Source: Hanleya hanleyi
Lineage: Eukaryota > Mollusca > Polyplacophora > Lepidopleurida > Hanleyidae
Direction of reading: 5' to 3'
NCBI GenBank assembly: GCA_036873755.1
Contig: JAVTVY010019612.1
Location: forward strand, 1-64,000
Length of the DNA: 64,000 nt
In this document: piece by piece, positions 32,200-43,498 of the stretch
Position numbering within the stretch: the first letter of the stretch is position 1
Layout of the letters: every line of letters begins with the position of its first letter
Position numbers and translations under genes: made by a program
The notes under the pieces: model-generated
What the model was told of the DNA's origin: nothing
The model's database searches: none
Seen by the model: only the letters and a program-made list of their open reading frames with translations

Positions 32200-32660
32200 G
32201 AAACTGTATTTGTTATTGATAAATTTTGATCTAGAGTTCCAATTTTATCTGAGCGTGTATACAACCGTATACTGCAGGAAAAGTCGACCTGTAACATAGA
32301 CAACGTCCATGCAGTTAATGACAGCGAATCATACATTATTGAGTATCCGTGAAATCTGTGGAAATGAACATTGGAATTCTTCCATGCCAACCAATCAGTT
32401 ATGTCATACATGTAGCTAACATACAACTACATAGGATCCTGGGAATGGACTTTCTAATGAAGAATGACTGTGAAATTCATCTAAATGGAAACTGCTTGAC
32501 ATGTAACGGTCAACAAATTCTATGTCATGGGCACCAGTTTTGCTGTCGTCTTGTAGTTTCGGTGACGACCATTCTTCCGCCAGGACAGCAACAGATTGTT
32601 GCTAGTCGACCTGAACTGGGAAGCAGCATCCTGGGTAAATGGGCCATATGCGAACCTTGA
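32200..32660 (+). pseudogene. Decayed retropepsin region of element A
   Basis: Around 32209 the frame reads F-V-I-D followed by K-F and a stop, where a retroviral-type aspartic protease has D-T/S-G. It then continues with SRVPILSERVYN-like sequence. At 32349-32660 the ILGMDFLMKNDCEI block and an ILPPGQQQIV segment match the end of a Ty3-type protease. Frameshifts and stops separate the parts. Nothing recognisable of RT, RNase H or integrase follows up to 33865, so most of pol has been lost. Confidence 0.6.
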
Positions 32661-33864
32661 TAGGGAAAACCGAAAAACGTAGAATGAGGGTGCGGATAAT
32701 TTTGGTTGATACAGAACGCGAGTCGTAGTCATTGGGATTCATATATGGGTGCGACATCGCAGGGACTAAAAGCGCTGGGCTCAGTCCTGAGTTAAACATT
32801 GCAGTAGTTGTTGAAGAAACTAAAGAGGTCCTTGAAGCTAGTAAAGAGGAAACTGTTTCTGTCAAAATTCTGTGATGTAAGTTCAATAGTTTGAAGTAAC
32901 ATTACCACATTTGGAGTCGCTGTACTTAAGGAAGTACGTAGGATATAGATCCAGCTAGCCAATGTATGGTAAAGTGGTTGCTTAGAGGTATTTGCTCAGT
33001 CTGATATAGACTTGGGAAGAGCAAAAGGAGTAAAACTTAACATTCGAGTCTGGAGTCGCATCAACATTGAGATAACCATATGAAGAAGAAGCAATATTGG
33101 AGATACCCTTCGATCATCAGGCACATTGCGGGCTTGTTCCCAGAGGAATCAACAGTGAAGAAACCACCATCCAGCCCTAGGTAGAGGAACTGGTCCTTCC
33201 ATCAACTCCATCTACACAACCTGGAACAGATGAGAAGATTTAAGAAATAATTTTTCAGTAGTTCAGTGTTTCGGTCGAAAATCTAGAAAACTAAACAAAA
33301 TGCAAAATCTTAAGGGACACCTGAAATATTTCAGCATAATTACTTTTCTTTATGTTTCAAGTATATACATGTACTGAGAGCTTAATGCCACAATGACATT
33401 GAAACTTTATTGATCTGCATGAAGATAATTATTCAAGGGCAGCCTGAATTCAACAAGATCAGTATGATATTATAATCTGAGATCAGTCGGAAAATGATAG
33501 GCATGTGAACGCATATAAAAGAAACCTCAGATTGATAATTAATAAATTCAAACCAGAAAAGGCATTGGACATTATGATCTGCCCGAAGAAGACATTTGGA
33601 CTGTATGAACACTTACATGAACCGTTATGTTCTTTGCATGATACAGTTAACGTTGGACAGTGTAAAAGTTACTTTACCTGTTTAATCTGGGTATCCAGTT
33701 TGTTCTGTGATTGCTAAACAAAGAAGCAATACATTTGTGAGAGAAAATTGTAAATACCAGTTTAGAGTAGGAGCAAAGAATTGAAACCCTCAATGAAAAC
33801 CGAAGGATATTGCATGAAATTTCCACAAGCCAAGTTATCCCTTGTTCGGGGACGAACAAGTATT

Positions 33865-33873
33865 GGGAGGGGG
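33865..33873 (+). promoter_or_regulatory. Polypurine tract of element A
   Basis: GGGAGGGGG followed by TAG immediately precedes the 3' LTR start TGTGGCG at 33877, the usual position for plus-strand priming. Confidence 0.7.
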
Positions 33874-33876
33874 TAG

Positions 33877-36081
33877 TGTGGCGAAAATTCGCCAGTATAT
33901 ATGTTTAAATCTCTGTTTGGATAAAGCGCCCACATTCTTGAGCCTCGACTTCAGCGCCAAAACATAAACATTAGACCGTCGAGAGCCTCACGCATACATC
34001 GTCTGTGTGATGAAATTTGGCCTATTGAGAAATTTACCCCCACAGTCGAAAATCCGTGAGTTTCATCTCTTTCGCGTAATTTCATGCAAATTCCTACTGA
34101 TCTATGTTTGCACAATAGATTCAAGTTTATTGTGGCGAAGTGTCAGCTCATAATACGTAGTAATTTAAGCGCTATAGATTTTAGAAGTTTATCCAAATTC
34201 TTGACAACCCGATTTGCCGCCAGTTTTCACTGCATGCATGTGTTGTTGTTGTCAAGTTATAGGATTTTCGATCAGAAACTATATTTGTCGGACGAGTTAG
34301 CGTCTGAGCCATTATAACTTGGAAATTGATAGTATTAGGCTTACCATGCGGTTGGGAATCGTTCAGATAGCATCTCCTTTCTTCCGTTTTATCGCACGGA
34401 ACACCGGTATGTTTTCGTAGTGAACACGCCGTTGAAGGATGGAGCGGGAACTTGGCGGGGAAGTTTGACAGTGTTTCCCGACCTCGTTTCATAAATTAAC
34501 GATGGGCGAAGTTGTATTTAAACACACAATACAAACTCTAGATCTTTGGGTATATTTCTCACATAAGTTCAGTCAGAAACATGAAATAATTATATGGAAA
34601 TTATTTAGTTATAAAATTGTATGGGGTATGGAAATATTTCCCCATTTCGTATTTCTCAACCATTCTGTGTACAATTGTGATTGACAGTAGCCAAAACTTC
34701 GGCTTTCAGCCAATCAGATCGTCTCATTTCGTGTAGTATTTTAGGCTCCGCCTACTCTGTCAGAAATCTATAAATACAGCCGTGTTCGCACAGTACACTC
34801 GGTGATGCTCTCAGAGCCGGACATACAAGTTCTCTCCGACAGCTAAAATAAAACTGTAGTTGCTATCGTACAAACAACCAAGTTGAAGGATAGAAGTTTA
34901 TAGTATTCAACCTATATAATAGCAAGATTTCCCGCTGAATTATCACTGCAAGAAGAGCTGTACACCATCTAGAAATCCTGTTCTGCTTAACATGGCAATT
35001 CCCATTTGCTGAGCTTAACCTGGGAAATCCCATTTGCTGTGCGGAGCCAGGTTATTTCAATGCACTGACTGCTGAGAGCGGCAGGAAGCCATACCGGGAC
35101 AGTTGAGCTGAACTTCTAAGGATAACTTCGTTGAGCAAAAGTCATAAACAGTGAATAATCATGAAAGTTAGTTCTAGTAAGTAAGGAAAATAAACAGTTT
35201 TGGCACGTAAAGTGGTTATAGCAGAATTTAAGCCAGCACAACCAAATCTGCACAGGCAACCGATATGGCACAGGCCGTATAAGTGTTGGGTTTCTCGAGT
35301 CTGCGGCAAGTTCAACCGTTTCTGCACAGCAACATTGTATCCATAACCATTTCGGCACACAGCGTATTTGTATTATACTCTGTGTAAGTTCTGCACACAG
35401 CGAACTGGGATCTCGTGTAGATCCATATCATTGAAAATACAACCATAACAACTAGTTCAGAGATGTCAGATTTATTTTCAACATGGTGCAAACATATATG
35501 CAAGGAATAGCATAGACAATATATGAAACTGGTATACAACAGAAAATGTATATAGGTGAATAAACAGTTATAATGTTATTTGCTGAACTTGAAACCGTTG
35601 TTGATGTTCATCATTGGTATTGGACTATAGTCTATTGCAAAAGTTACTGCAACTGAATTATTCAATTTCGCACAAGGGACCATATAATTTATTATGGTGA
35701 CTGGATGAAATACCACAACAATAGATGTTGTACCCTGACCACAGCAGTATCAGCAGCGAATGGAGCAAGTGTTATGATTGAATGTATAAGTACTTGGTGA
35801 CACGACGAAAACGTACCCCCTTGGTAGCGGCAACCCCGAAGAGAGATTGGTTATAATTGTGTTCAAGTCTATTGAAGCAGAGGTTCAATAAGGTTTCACA
35901 CTGAAGAAACAAGGTTGTACAGATTAGAAACCAGTGTAGGACATTTCTCGCTCGAGTCTCGCATAAGAACCGAGACATCATACAGGTCGTATCACCCTTA
36001 GTGGTACTGGTGGCAGCATACGCAGACATTGAAAAATAAGTTTCCATATTAACTCATTTGGTATAGGAAATTTCCGCTACA
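33877..36081 (+). repeat. 3' LTR of element A (2205 bp)
   Basis: Near-identical to 28721-30918. Length differences come from one extra base near 34960 and a six-base insertion ACAATA near 35718. The octamer, CCAAT, TATA and AATAAA motifs are all conserved. Confidence 0.92.
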
Positions 36082-36194
36082 ATATGTCTTGGTTCATAGT
36101 GGAACAAGTTTTGCTCATGACAAGCCTCAGAAGCATGACAGCTACCGGGTCTGTCTATCTCTATTACTTTCCATTACCGATTTGTTATTGACAG

Positions 36195-36292
36195 AAATCG
36201 TCGGAAAGCCAATACCTTCCGAATATCAACAGATGCAAAGAACCACAGACAGTGGGTTGAACGTCTCTCGGGCTAATGACAGAGTCGAAAAG
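36195..36292 (+). CDS. Linker exon of unrecognised gene, copy 2
   Basis: A 98-bp exon with acceptor TTTGTTATTGACAG and donor GTAAGC, the same phases (1 in, 0 out) and length as 17025-17122, and clearly homologous residues (EIVGKPIPSEYQQ then TTDSGLNVS). The second N-x-T sequon of copy 1 is lost. The following exon is 43499, now 7.2 kb away because LTR element B sits in the intron. The exon that should precede it (EGF) is not found upstream, where LTR element A has inserted. Confidence 0.65.
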
Positions 36293-36962
36293 GTAAGCAA
36301 AGAAAGAGGAACACTCAGCTTACACTTCAACCGAGTAACTCTACGATGTATTCTTGCTTGCACCTGAATACCACACACCTCACGTGCGACAGCACACGCT
36401 AATATAATTCTGTCGTAGAAAGGTGTGCCCCACCTAGCAACACCTACTGCGATAGAGAGCTAACATATCCCCCTTTAAAATCCTCCCTCCATTCCAACCC
36501 GAATTCTTAATGTTCCTCTTATGTCTATGAAATCCCACCCTCATCTGATCTATCTCAGTGCATGCACGAAGATTCCCGAATTCCCGAATACCTTCCGAAT
36601 ATCAACAGATGCAAAGAACCACAGACAGTGGGCTGAACGTCTCTCGGGCTAATGACAGAGTCGAAAAGGTAAGCAAAGAAAGAGGAACACTCAGCTTACA
36701 CTTCAACCGAGTAACTCTACGATGTATTCTTGCTTTCACCTGAATACCACACACCTCACGTGCGACAGCACACGCTAATATAATTCTGTCGTAGAAAGGT
36801 GTGCCCCACCTAGCAACACCTACTGCGATAGAGAGCTAACATATCCCCCTTTAAAATCCTCCCTCCATCCAACCCGAATTCTTAATGTTCGTCTTATGTC
36901 TATGAAATCCCACCCTCATCTGATCTATCTCAGTGCATGCACGAAGATTCCCGAAGTTCTAG
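36211..36962 (+). repeat. 376-bp tandem duplication spanning exon, intron and LTR start
   Basis: Two units (36211-36586 and 36587-36962) each contain most of the linker exon, its donor, the intron and the first ~165 bp of LTR B. The junction (GATTCCCGAA-TTCCCGAATACC) has short homology, CCCGAA. The second exon copy (36591-36668) lacks the acceptor and first codons. Since LTR sequence is inside the unit, the duplication happened after LTR element B inserted. Confidence 0.85.
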
Positions 36963-37071
36963 CTTCGGGCCTAAACCGGTTTGAGTGGGTTCGGAGAAAT
37001 TAGCCCGGATGATGCAATCTCCTGGCATATCAGGGATCAACAGCCCCGAGCGTAAAGCTATCTCTGCAACA
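36787..37071 (-). repeat. 3' LTR of element B (285 bp)
   Basis: Matches 43086-43372. A partial third copy of the LTR, 36411-36580, is part of the 376-bp tandem duplication. Confidence 0.9.
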
Positions 37072-37080
37072 CCCCTCCCC
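37072..37080 (-). promoter_or_regulatory. Polypurine tract of element B
   Basis: CCCCTCCCC on the plus strand is GGGGAGGGG on the element strand, directly abutting the 3' LTR start TGTTGCAG. Confidence 0.75.
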
Positions 37081-37230
37081 GTTGTCGTTTTGGCGAAGAT
37101 CTTACTTCGCCCTTATAGAACCCTTCCCTATCCCAGGCAACCGCCGTTCCAGCGCTGCCAACAATTACTAAAAAACGAGACAAAGACGTGAATTCTCCAT
37201 GTTATATCACATTTGTCAAAATCCGTAACA

Positions 37231-37690
37231 TCCCTAAAAGCACCCAACTTCAATAAAATGGTAACCACCCACTAGTCCAGTCTCACTAACAGACAGTCTA
37301 CAAATACACCCAAACCCACTAAAAATATCGCTCAAATGGTCAGCCTCATGGGACTGATCACTTTATTTCTCAAAAATATAATCGGCGGGCCAGCCTACCA
37401 GCTTTATGGCCCCAATAAATACAATCAGCCACATGGGACTGCTCACTACAAAAGTACACTGCTCCCTAAAAGCACCCAACTTCAATAAAATGGTAACCAC
37501 CCACTAGTCCAGTCTCACTAACAGACAGTCTACAAATACACCCAAACCCACTAAAAATCTCGCTCAAATGGTCAGCCTCATGGGACTGATCACTTTATTT
37601 CTCAAAAATATAATCTGCAGGCCAGCCTACCAGCTACATGGCCGCAATAAATACGAGAACATCGTCCAACCCACGACTGGTATCCAGACT
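37231..37690 (-). repeat. 232-bp internal tandem duplication in element B
   Basis: The unit starting TCCCTAAAAGCACCCAACTTC at 37231 recurs at 37463 with near identity for most of its length. It includes GGCCAGCCTACCAGCT segments that recur a third time near 37703. It lies in the non-coding 3' region of the element, where pol would normally be. Confidence 0.85.
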
Positions 37691-37699
37691 ATAAATTGG

Positions 37700-39030
37700 C
37701 AGGCCAGCCTACCGGCTACATGGCCGCAATAAGCAACAGTCCTTCATACAATCCACTACTGGAACAAGCCTCTAAACTACTGGCTGTCCAGACTATAAAT
37801 CGGGCTTCCCATTCTCCCTCCCCTAATAATTCCAAGGCTCGCCTTCGTCAGCAGCCAACACTTTCGAGTGAAAGGGCCCTTCAAGGGCGTACTCACGAAG
37901 AGCCAGAAACGTGTGTGCGCACCGCACGCCCACTGACCCCAATGTACATACACCCACGCAAACGGCTACCCCACCAGACCACCAGAGAGAACATAACCAT
38001 AATTGCTACGCCTCCACAGATATCAATCTCACACTCACTCAATCATTGAGCTCATAACTAGAAGAGGGTTGAGACTGTAATCGAATAATGACGCATGTAT
38101 TCACTCCCGAGTGGTGGATATCCTGCCCCACCGGATTCACAAAAAAATCATAACGCGTACTGCAAGATATCGGATAGACAACTCTCCTCATGGCTTCATG
38201 GCGAAGGCATGGGATGAAGAGGGACGTCTTCCTCAACCCCAGGTCTCCGACATGGCTATCCGCACTATACATATTCTCATACTGTATCTTCTCCAAGTCA
38301 CTCCATATATTAACTCCACCACAGGCTTCCATGAGCGTGTCACATAGATTAACACACACAGAAAAACCCACAAAGAACACACAGTTATACAATCGCAACA
38401 GCAGTCACATAGAAACGCGAGTGGCGCGTATATCTACCACACAGAATCTTCACACACAGAAATTCTCTAATCACACAGCAACCATCGAACCCAGGTGTCC
38501 ATCACCCGGTTTCCGCACACAGATTACATAAACACACCTAGTTCATCACAACGCATCATATTCTCCCATAACACACTACACGATAAACGCCGCAGCACAC
38601 ATCACAATTTTCGAACATCCAACTCGCGAACACGCACCAAAGTTCTCCAACACACACCATAATTCTAGAACAATAGTTCCAAAATACACATTACATTACA
38701 GAACCCATTGCGAACGATTTGGGTCTAGAATTTTATGTATTTTTTTCTTCGATTCCACAATGCCTCAAACATCCTGTACAACAAAATCAAATCAACCCTC
38801 AACTGGGATAATTTCACATAGAAAATCAAAACCTAATACAATGCGTCCATCACTGCATACACGTGATGGAACATATCCATATATTCACATAAAGCTGACA
38901 CTATACTACATCTCTTCAGACGCATACACAAAATGCGTCACCAATGGCACATCAACTAACTTCACCATTTATCTGTTACTGGCAGACCGAAATGGAGCCC
39001 ACATTAAACAAGTCACCATTCCATAAAAAT
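37700..39030 (-). other. 3' non-coding region of element B
   Basis: C/A-rich on the plus strand with many CACA repeats. On the element strand I see no RT, RNase H or integrase motif, only short unrelated ORFs. This replaces the pol region expected after the protease. Confidence 0.6.
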
Positions 39031-39585
39031 TCAAACTGCAAAAACCTTGGTGTCCCCAATAACCAAGGCTTTATCCCTAAAATCAACAACACATCCATAG
39101 GCTGACAGGAAATCGAAGACTAGCAACAGGTCGTCAATCAAGGGTGCCACCACTATATTTCCAGTATAGTGAAAATCGGAGATGGATAACAGGACCTGCC
39201 GAACTAGCATTCCCATACTGGTCATTCCTTGAAATGCACCAGTTAACCGAATAGGCGAAGATGACAACCCTTGGAGACCCAGCTTAGCAAATAAATGTTC
39301 ACTCATGACGGTGACTTGGGCGGCCGTGTCTATCACAGCAGTCACCGGCACAGACCCAAACTTCACTGGAATGGACATCGCCCACCCCTGGGAACGAGAC
39401 AGAGTAACATCTCTAACTGCTGCAGTAAGTTCAGTAACATCTGCTTCGTCCCCTGTGGACGACCCCACACCGCCATTTGCAGTTGCTAATTCAGCCTATC
39501 CATCTAAACCATGTCTAGCAGGACGAAAACGGCTTATGTGACCGTGTTTACGGCATGAGTAACAGAGTCGCGGTGGACGAAAGGG
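39031..39585 (-). pseudogene. Retropepsin of element B, with zinc knuckle upstream
   Basis: A 145-codon frame (39468 to 39031) carries a retroviral-type aspartic protease: AVIDTAAQVTVMSEHLFAKL (D-T-A in place of D-T-G), a central flap region GAFQGMTSMG, and a LVFDFLSAYGCVVDF block equivalent to I-L-G-x-D-F-L. Just upstream (39540-39585, minus strand) is a gag zinc knuckle C-Y-S-C-R-K-H-G-H whose fourth ligand is R (CGT) instead of C (TGT). Its gag precursor partner is immediately upstream. Confidence 0.75.
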
Positions 39586-39599
39586 CCGCGATAACCGAC

Positions 39600-41249
39600 G
39601 GCGAGGGGACCTCTTCGCCCACTGAATCAACGTTAACCGTCCTTCATGTGACTGTCTGAAAATCCAACTCTCTCAGGTTACATCGTGAGGAGTTCACATA
39701 AGTCAAGGCTTCCGAGATTGTTGTGGGACTCTTTTCCATAGCAAATCTCACAGCTTGTATTTCCCTACACCCCCTAAGAAAATATCCCACCGCTACTGAC
39801 TAAATAATCTTTTCCGGTGCGTTCGGATACCCGTCCCTTGCCAACCTAGTACAGCAAACTCCTCTAAATTGTCCTCAGGGCCCTGCTCTTCCGCCTGCAA
39901 ACGCATCCTAACTGCACGCGGAGGTTCCCTACTATTATAATGACATTCCATTGCTTTGAAGAGCATACCAAACGAGGCTTTGACTGCCTCCGATCGATAG
40001 TTGTAAAACACCATGGCATCGCCATGAATACAGTCCGTTAATTTCTTAAGACACTGGTCTTTATTCCACTCTCTGCTTTTAGCTTCCAACTCAAATTTAA
40101 CATTAAATGGAACCCAGTCCCCTCGGATTCCTGAAAACACTAAAGTTTTGAGAAGCCGGGGACTTTGGCTACGGTAGCGTTCTCGGGATACATGTCGTTC
40201 GGTTGATCTCGATCTGGACGAGCATCCGCCACATTACTAGGAGAGGCCTCAACCTCCCCCTCGTTATCAGTAGCGGACACATCGGCCAGAATCCCATTAT
40301 CTATATCCCCTTGGAGATATTGCCCCACTACCATAGCATTGTCTAATAACAATCCATTCCTATTTACTGGGCCTTGGGAGTTCGGAGCTAAAGTTCCACC
40401 ACTGGGCGGGGACTGATGGACTATATCATCTACATTCCTAGTGTCATCTGAAAACGCCAGACCAGTCTCCAGTCCTGATTCAGATATAGTGGACATGGGG
40501 GGGTCGGAAAGTGCAGCAGTTGGTGCATTTACTTGAACATGTGGTTCATTTTGTTGAACAGGGACTGCATTCAATTGATTTGCAGTCTATCCCCCACCCT
40601 CAATCAATTGTTCATGTCTATTATTCAGAACAATAAGTGTTGAGACCACCTGACCAGCATCCCCCGTTGTCTGTTCAGACGTCGCATGTGATGAAATCTC
40701 TGACCCTTCCCTGCTTGAAGCACTAAGCAATGCAACAACAGTCCTCATATCTAAACCCACTTGCTCCATTTTACCATCAACTTGCTCCAACTTACCATCA
40801 ACTTGACCTATTCGTGTAACCATTTGCTGAACTTGTACCACTATTTGTTGACTTTGTGCAACTACTTACTCATCCAGCTGGCCTAACTAAAGCTCATATG
40901 CCTTGATATTATCACGCAACAGGTCCATCTCTACACCCAATGCATTCACTTGGGCCGTTATTCCAACTTTCCATGATCCAATGATTTCTTCAAAACGACG
41001 GTCAACTAAAGCATTAATGTATTCCACACTTCCCGACAAGTCTAAACCTATTAGCTGCCCCTCTAGCACAAGATCGGCTATATGCTCGGCACTAAACTGA
41101 GTCGCCTGCATAAAATCCTTAACACTAAGCAACCTGCCCTCTTCCTGCAAGGCTACCACACGTGCACCTCGACTACTCCCCACCTCTTTCAGTTATGGCA
41201 GTCCTTTCTCTGTAGCCACTGACACATCAATGGGCCCTAAATCTGCCAT
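39600..41249 (-). pseudogene. Degraded gag of element B
   Basis: Reading starts at an ATG at 41249 (MADLGPIDVSVATEKG) and proceeds with several in-frame stops (about 41195, 40886, 40587) and frameshifts. Recognisable parts are an N-terminal helical domain (41183-40887), a heptad-like coiled coil with repeated QVDGK (40841-40587), an acidic linker (40574-40140), and a capsid-like segment FSGIRGDWVPFNVKFE (about 40140) through YFLRGCREIQAVRFAMEKSP (about 39770-39720) as in Ty3-type gag. It precedes the zinc knuckle and protease. Confidence 0.7.
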
Positions 41250-43085
41250 GTTTTAGTGGAATGATAAACGGTATTTGAAAACAAGTCAAAAGAATAAGCA
41301 ATACCAAATCAAAATCTAATCAGATAACTTCAAATATATCAAAGACTTTCAGTGAGTTAACTCTCCAGAAGCTCACTGAAATAAATGAAAGACAGCCCAC
41401 ATGTTCGCTACAAAACGCCAAAATGTCTTTTTGACACCAAAAATAAATAGTAATGTCAATTCCTCACACTCAGTTTCCACTCCAGAAACTCATTGAAGCA
41501 AAAGAAAAACAGTCCACCTCGGTATGTCCCCTAGAGAATACCAAATTGGACACGAAACATGAAACGCAGTGTCAATCTAGGGTGCACTCAGGACAAACAA
41601 AATACTCATCTCAAAAATAATTAGTCGGCAAAATCAGTCCGATAAGCGAATTTTTTTAGTTGACAGTCAACCTATTCAGTCGCTGTGTCTCTGGCGACAC
41701 AGACCATTCGAGAAAGAAGAAAAAAATAAACGTATGCAAATTAGGAATCTACCGTTCGAGGAATATCTTGAAATAAACATTAACACGTCTCCGTTATATC
41801 AGAATGGGGAAAACGTTATCAGATAACAAAATCAACCGTTCTCAAATGAAATTGGGCTGCGAATAATATGGGCATTTACTATTAACCCACAATCCTATTT
41901 CTCCTACAAATTCATCATAAAGGTCGGCAAAATCTTCAGTCTCAAATCCAGAGACACATAAAAGCTAACACATAGCAGAAATCTCACACAAAAGTCAATC
42001 TCAGAAACAATTAAATCATACAGAAGCACATAGACAACATCACACAGCAACAACTGGAGTGACAATGGACAAAAACTTCCATAAAAATTTGAATCTCCCC
42101 GATATACAGCTCTATATGATAACCCAGTAAAAATATTTGAAAACTGTATAAACCTGCCAGGCTCAAATCGCATTCAATAAACAACTGAGTCAATTTATCT
42201 GGCTCTTACCAACCCATTGGCCACGAACGGTCAAAATGCCACTACTTATATCGCGCTTATCACAGTACAATAATACTGTATATAGGGTGAAGCCAAGTTC
42301 AATAAATAAATAGAATAAATACACTATTCCCAAGAAATGTTGACTAGTTCAACTGGCTAAATACCAGGAATATATTTAATAGCACAGACCGAATTGAACA
42401 TAAATGATTTCCCAACAAAGAGCGGCAAAACGATCAATTGCTATATCACAACTGCTATATGTCGACAGTGCCGAATGTATTACCACGTTGGCCTTACTAA
42501 TAACACAGCGGGTCTATCACAGGGCAGTAATACTGTATATACGGCGACGCCAAGTTTATTGAATGCATACGACCGATACACTATTTATAAAATGTTAGCA
42601 AGCTCAGCCGGCTATATACCAGAACAATATTTGATAGCATGGACTGAACTGAACACACGACTATTTTCATAACGAAAGAGGGGGAAAACGGCTAACCGAC
42701 CTCTACATCACACAAACCGGTGTGATCATAACATTGTCAGATTTCACTATCGCGTAGCTAGCCTATCAGCCGAGACAAAGAAAAACCTGTGCTAAATTGT
42801 CCAACACAATCGACAGCCTGCCAGCCGTGAAAGGATTTATACAGAAATATCTACTAGAATAGCCCACATGTCAGGATGGCCTTGTCCCGGTAAAACAATT
42901 CTACATACAATCAACCCGTGAATAGCCGGCCAAAACAATTAACAGGGGTTGGGGGTAACGCGACAAAAAGAAAAATGGCCGGCTTCCATACTGCGTTATT
43001 TACCGGAATTTTTCGCAGTCTGGTTCAAAGGCCTAAATTGGTTCTCAACCGTCAAAAATAAATTAATTTGACTTCAGACGCCAGT
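41250..43085 (-). other. Long leader region of element B
   Basis: About 1.8 kb between the primer-binding site and the gag start without a recognisable protein. It contains a diverged direct repeat (about 42255-42400 against 42515-42660: TATCACAG, AATACTGTATATA, CCAAGTT, ATACCAG, ATAGCA-GAC). Packaging signals would be expected here but none is identified. Confidence 0.5.
43070..43083 (-). promoter_or_regulatory. Primer-binding site of element B (candidate)
   Basis: On the element strand TGGCGTCTGAAGTC follows the 5' LTR end (CTACGACA) after two bases. The tRNA partner is not assigned. Confidence 0.6.
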
Positions 43086-43372
43086 TGTCGTAGAAAGGTG
43101 TGCCTCACCTAGCAACACCTACTGCGATAGAGAGCTAAAATATCCCCCTTTCAAAATCCTCCCTCCATTCCAACCCGAATTCTTAATGTACGTCTTATGT
43201 CTATGAAATCCCACCCTCATCTGATCTATCTCAGTGCATGCACGAAGATTCCCGAAGTTCTATCTCCGGGCCTAAACCAGTTTGAGTGGGTTCGGAGGAA
43301 TTAGCTCGGATGATGCAATCTCTTGGCATATCAGGGATCAGCAGCTCCGAGCGTAAAGCTACCTCTGCAACA
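43086..43372 (-). repeat. 5' LTR of element B (287 bp)
   Basis: TG...CA ends; about 96% identical to 36787-37071. The flank after it (TTTCATAGTG-CC-AGAGACGAAAG) continues the intron paralogous to 17221-17245. Confidence 0.9.
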
Positions 43373-43498
43373 ATTCTTTCATAGTGTCCCAGAGACGAAA
43401 GGATAAATCATTGAGCTCAACCATCTAGTCTATAGATAAGCTGAGGTATAGGATGTTAGCACTCAATCTAATCACAAAGCATATCTTTGTATTTTCAG

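Larger units (their letters stand above)
28721..36081 (+). mobile_element. LTR retrotransposon A (Ty3-like remnant, long LTRs, dead interior)
   Basis: Two direct repeats of about 2.2 kb (28721-30918 and 33877-36081) begin TGTGGCGAAAATT and end CCGCTACA. They flank 2.96 kb of interior with a primer-binding-site-like TGG two bases inside the 5' LTR and a polypurine tract before the 3' LTR. Four-base target duplications ATAT occur at 28717-28720 and 36082-36085, and the paralogous empty site is at about 16825. The LTRs differ at only about 15 substitutions plus two small indels (about 0.7%). The interior has no ORF above ~100 codons and its protease active site is destroyed. It is presumably non-autonomous. 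Confidence 0.9.
36787..43372 (-). mobile_element. LTR retrotransposon B (gag-protease only, minus strand)
   Basis: A 6586-bp element on the minus strand. Its 5' LTR is 43086-43372 and its 3' LTR 36787-37071 (each begins TGTTGCAG and ends CTACGACA on that strand). Target duplications ATTC are at 36783-36786 and 43373-43376. A PBS candidate (TGGCGTCTGAAGTC, complement of 43070-43083) and a polypurine tract GGGGAGGGG (complement of 37072-37080) are in the correct places. The LTRs differ at about 12 positions plus two indels (about 4%). The interior codes for degraded gag and a retropepsin but no RT, RNase H or integrase, so mobilisation needed partner enzymes. Confidence 0.88.

Noticed and set aside
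37696..38531. Plus-strand ORFs (117 and 113 codons)
   Set aside because: They lie antisense within the non-coding 3' region of LTR element B, with low-complexity composition and no homologous domain.
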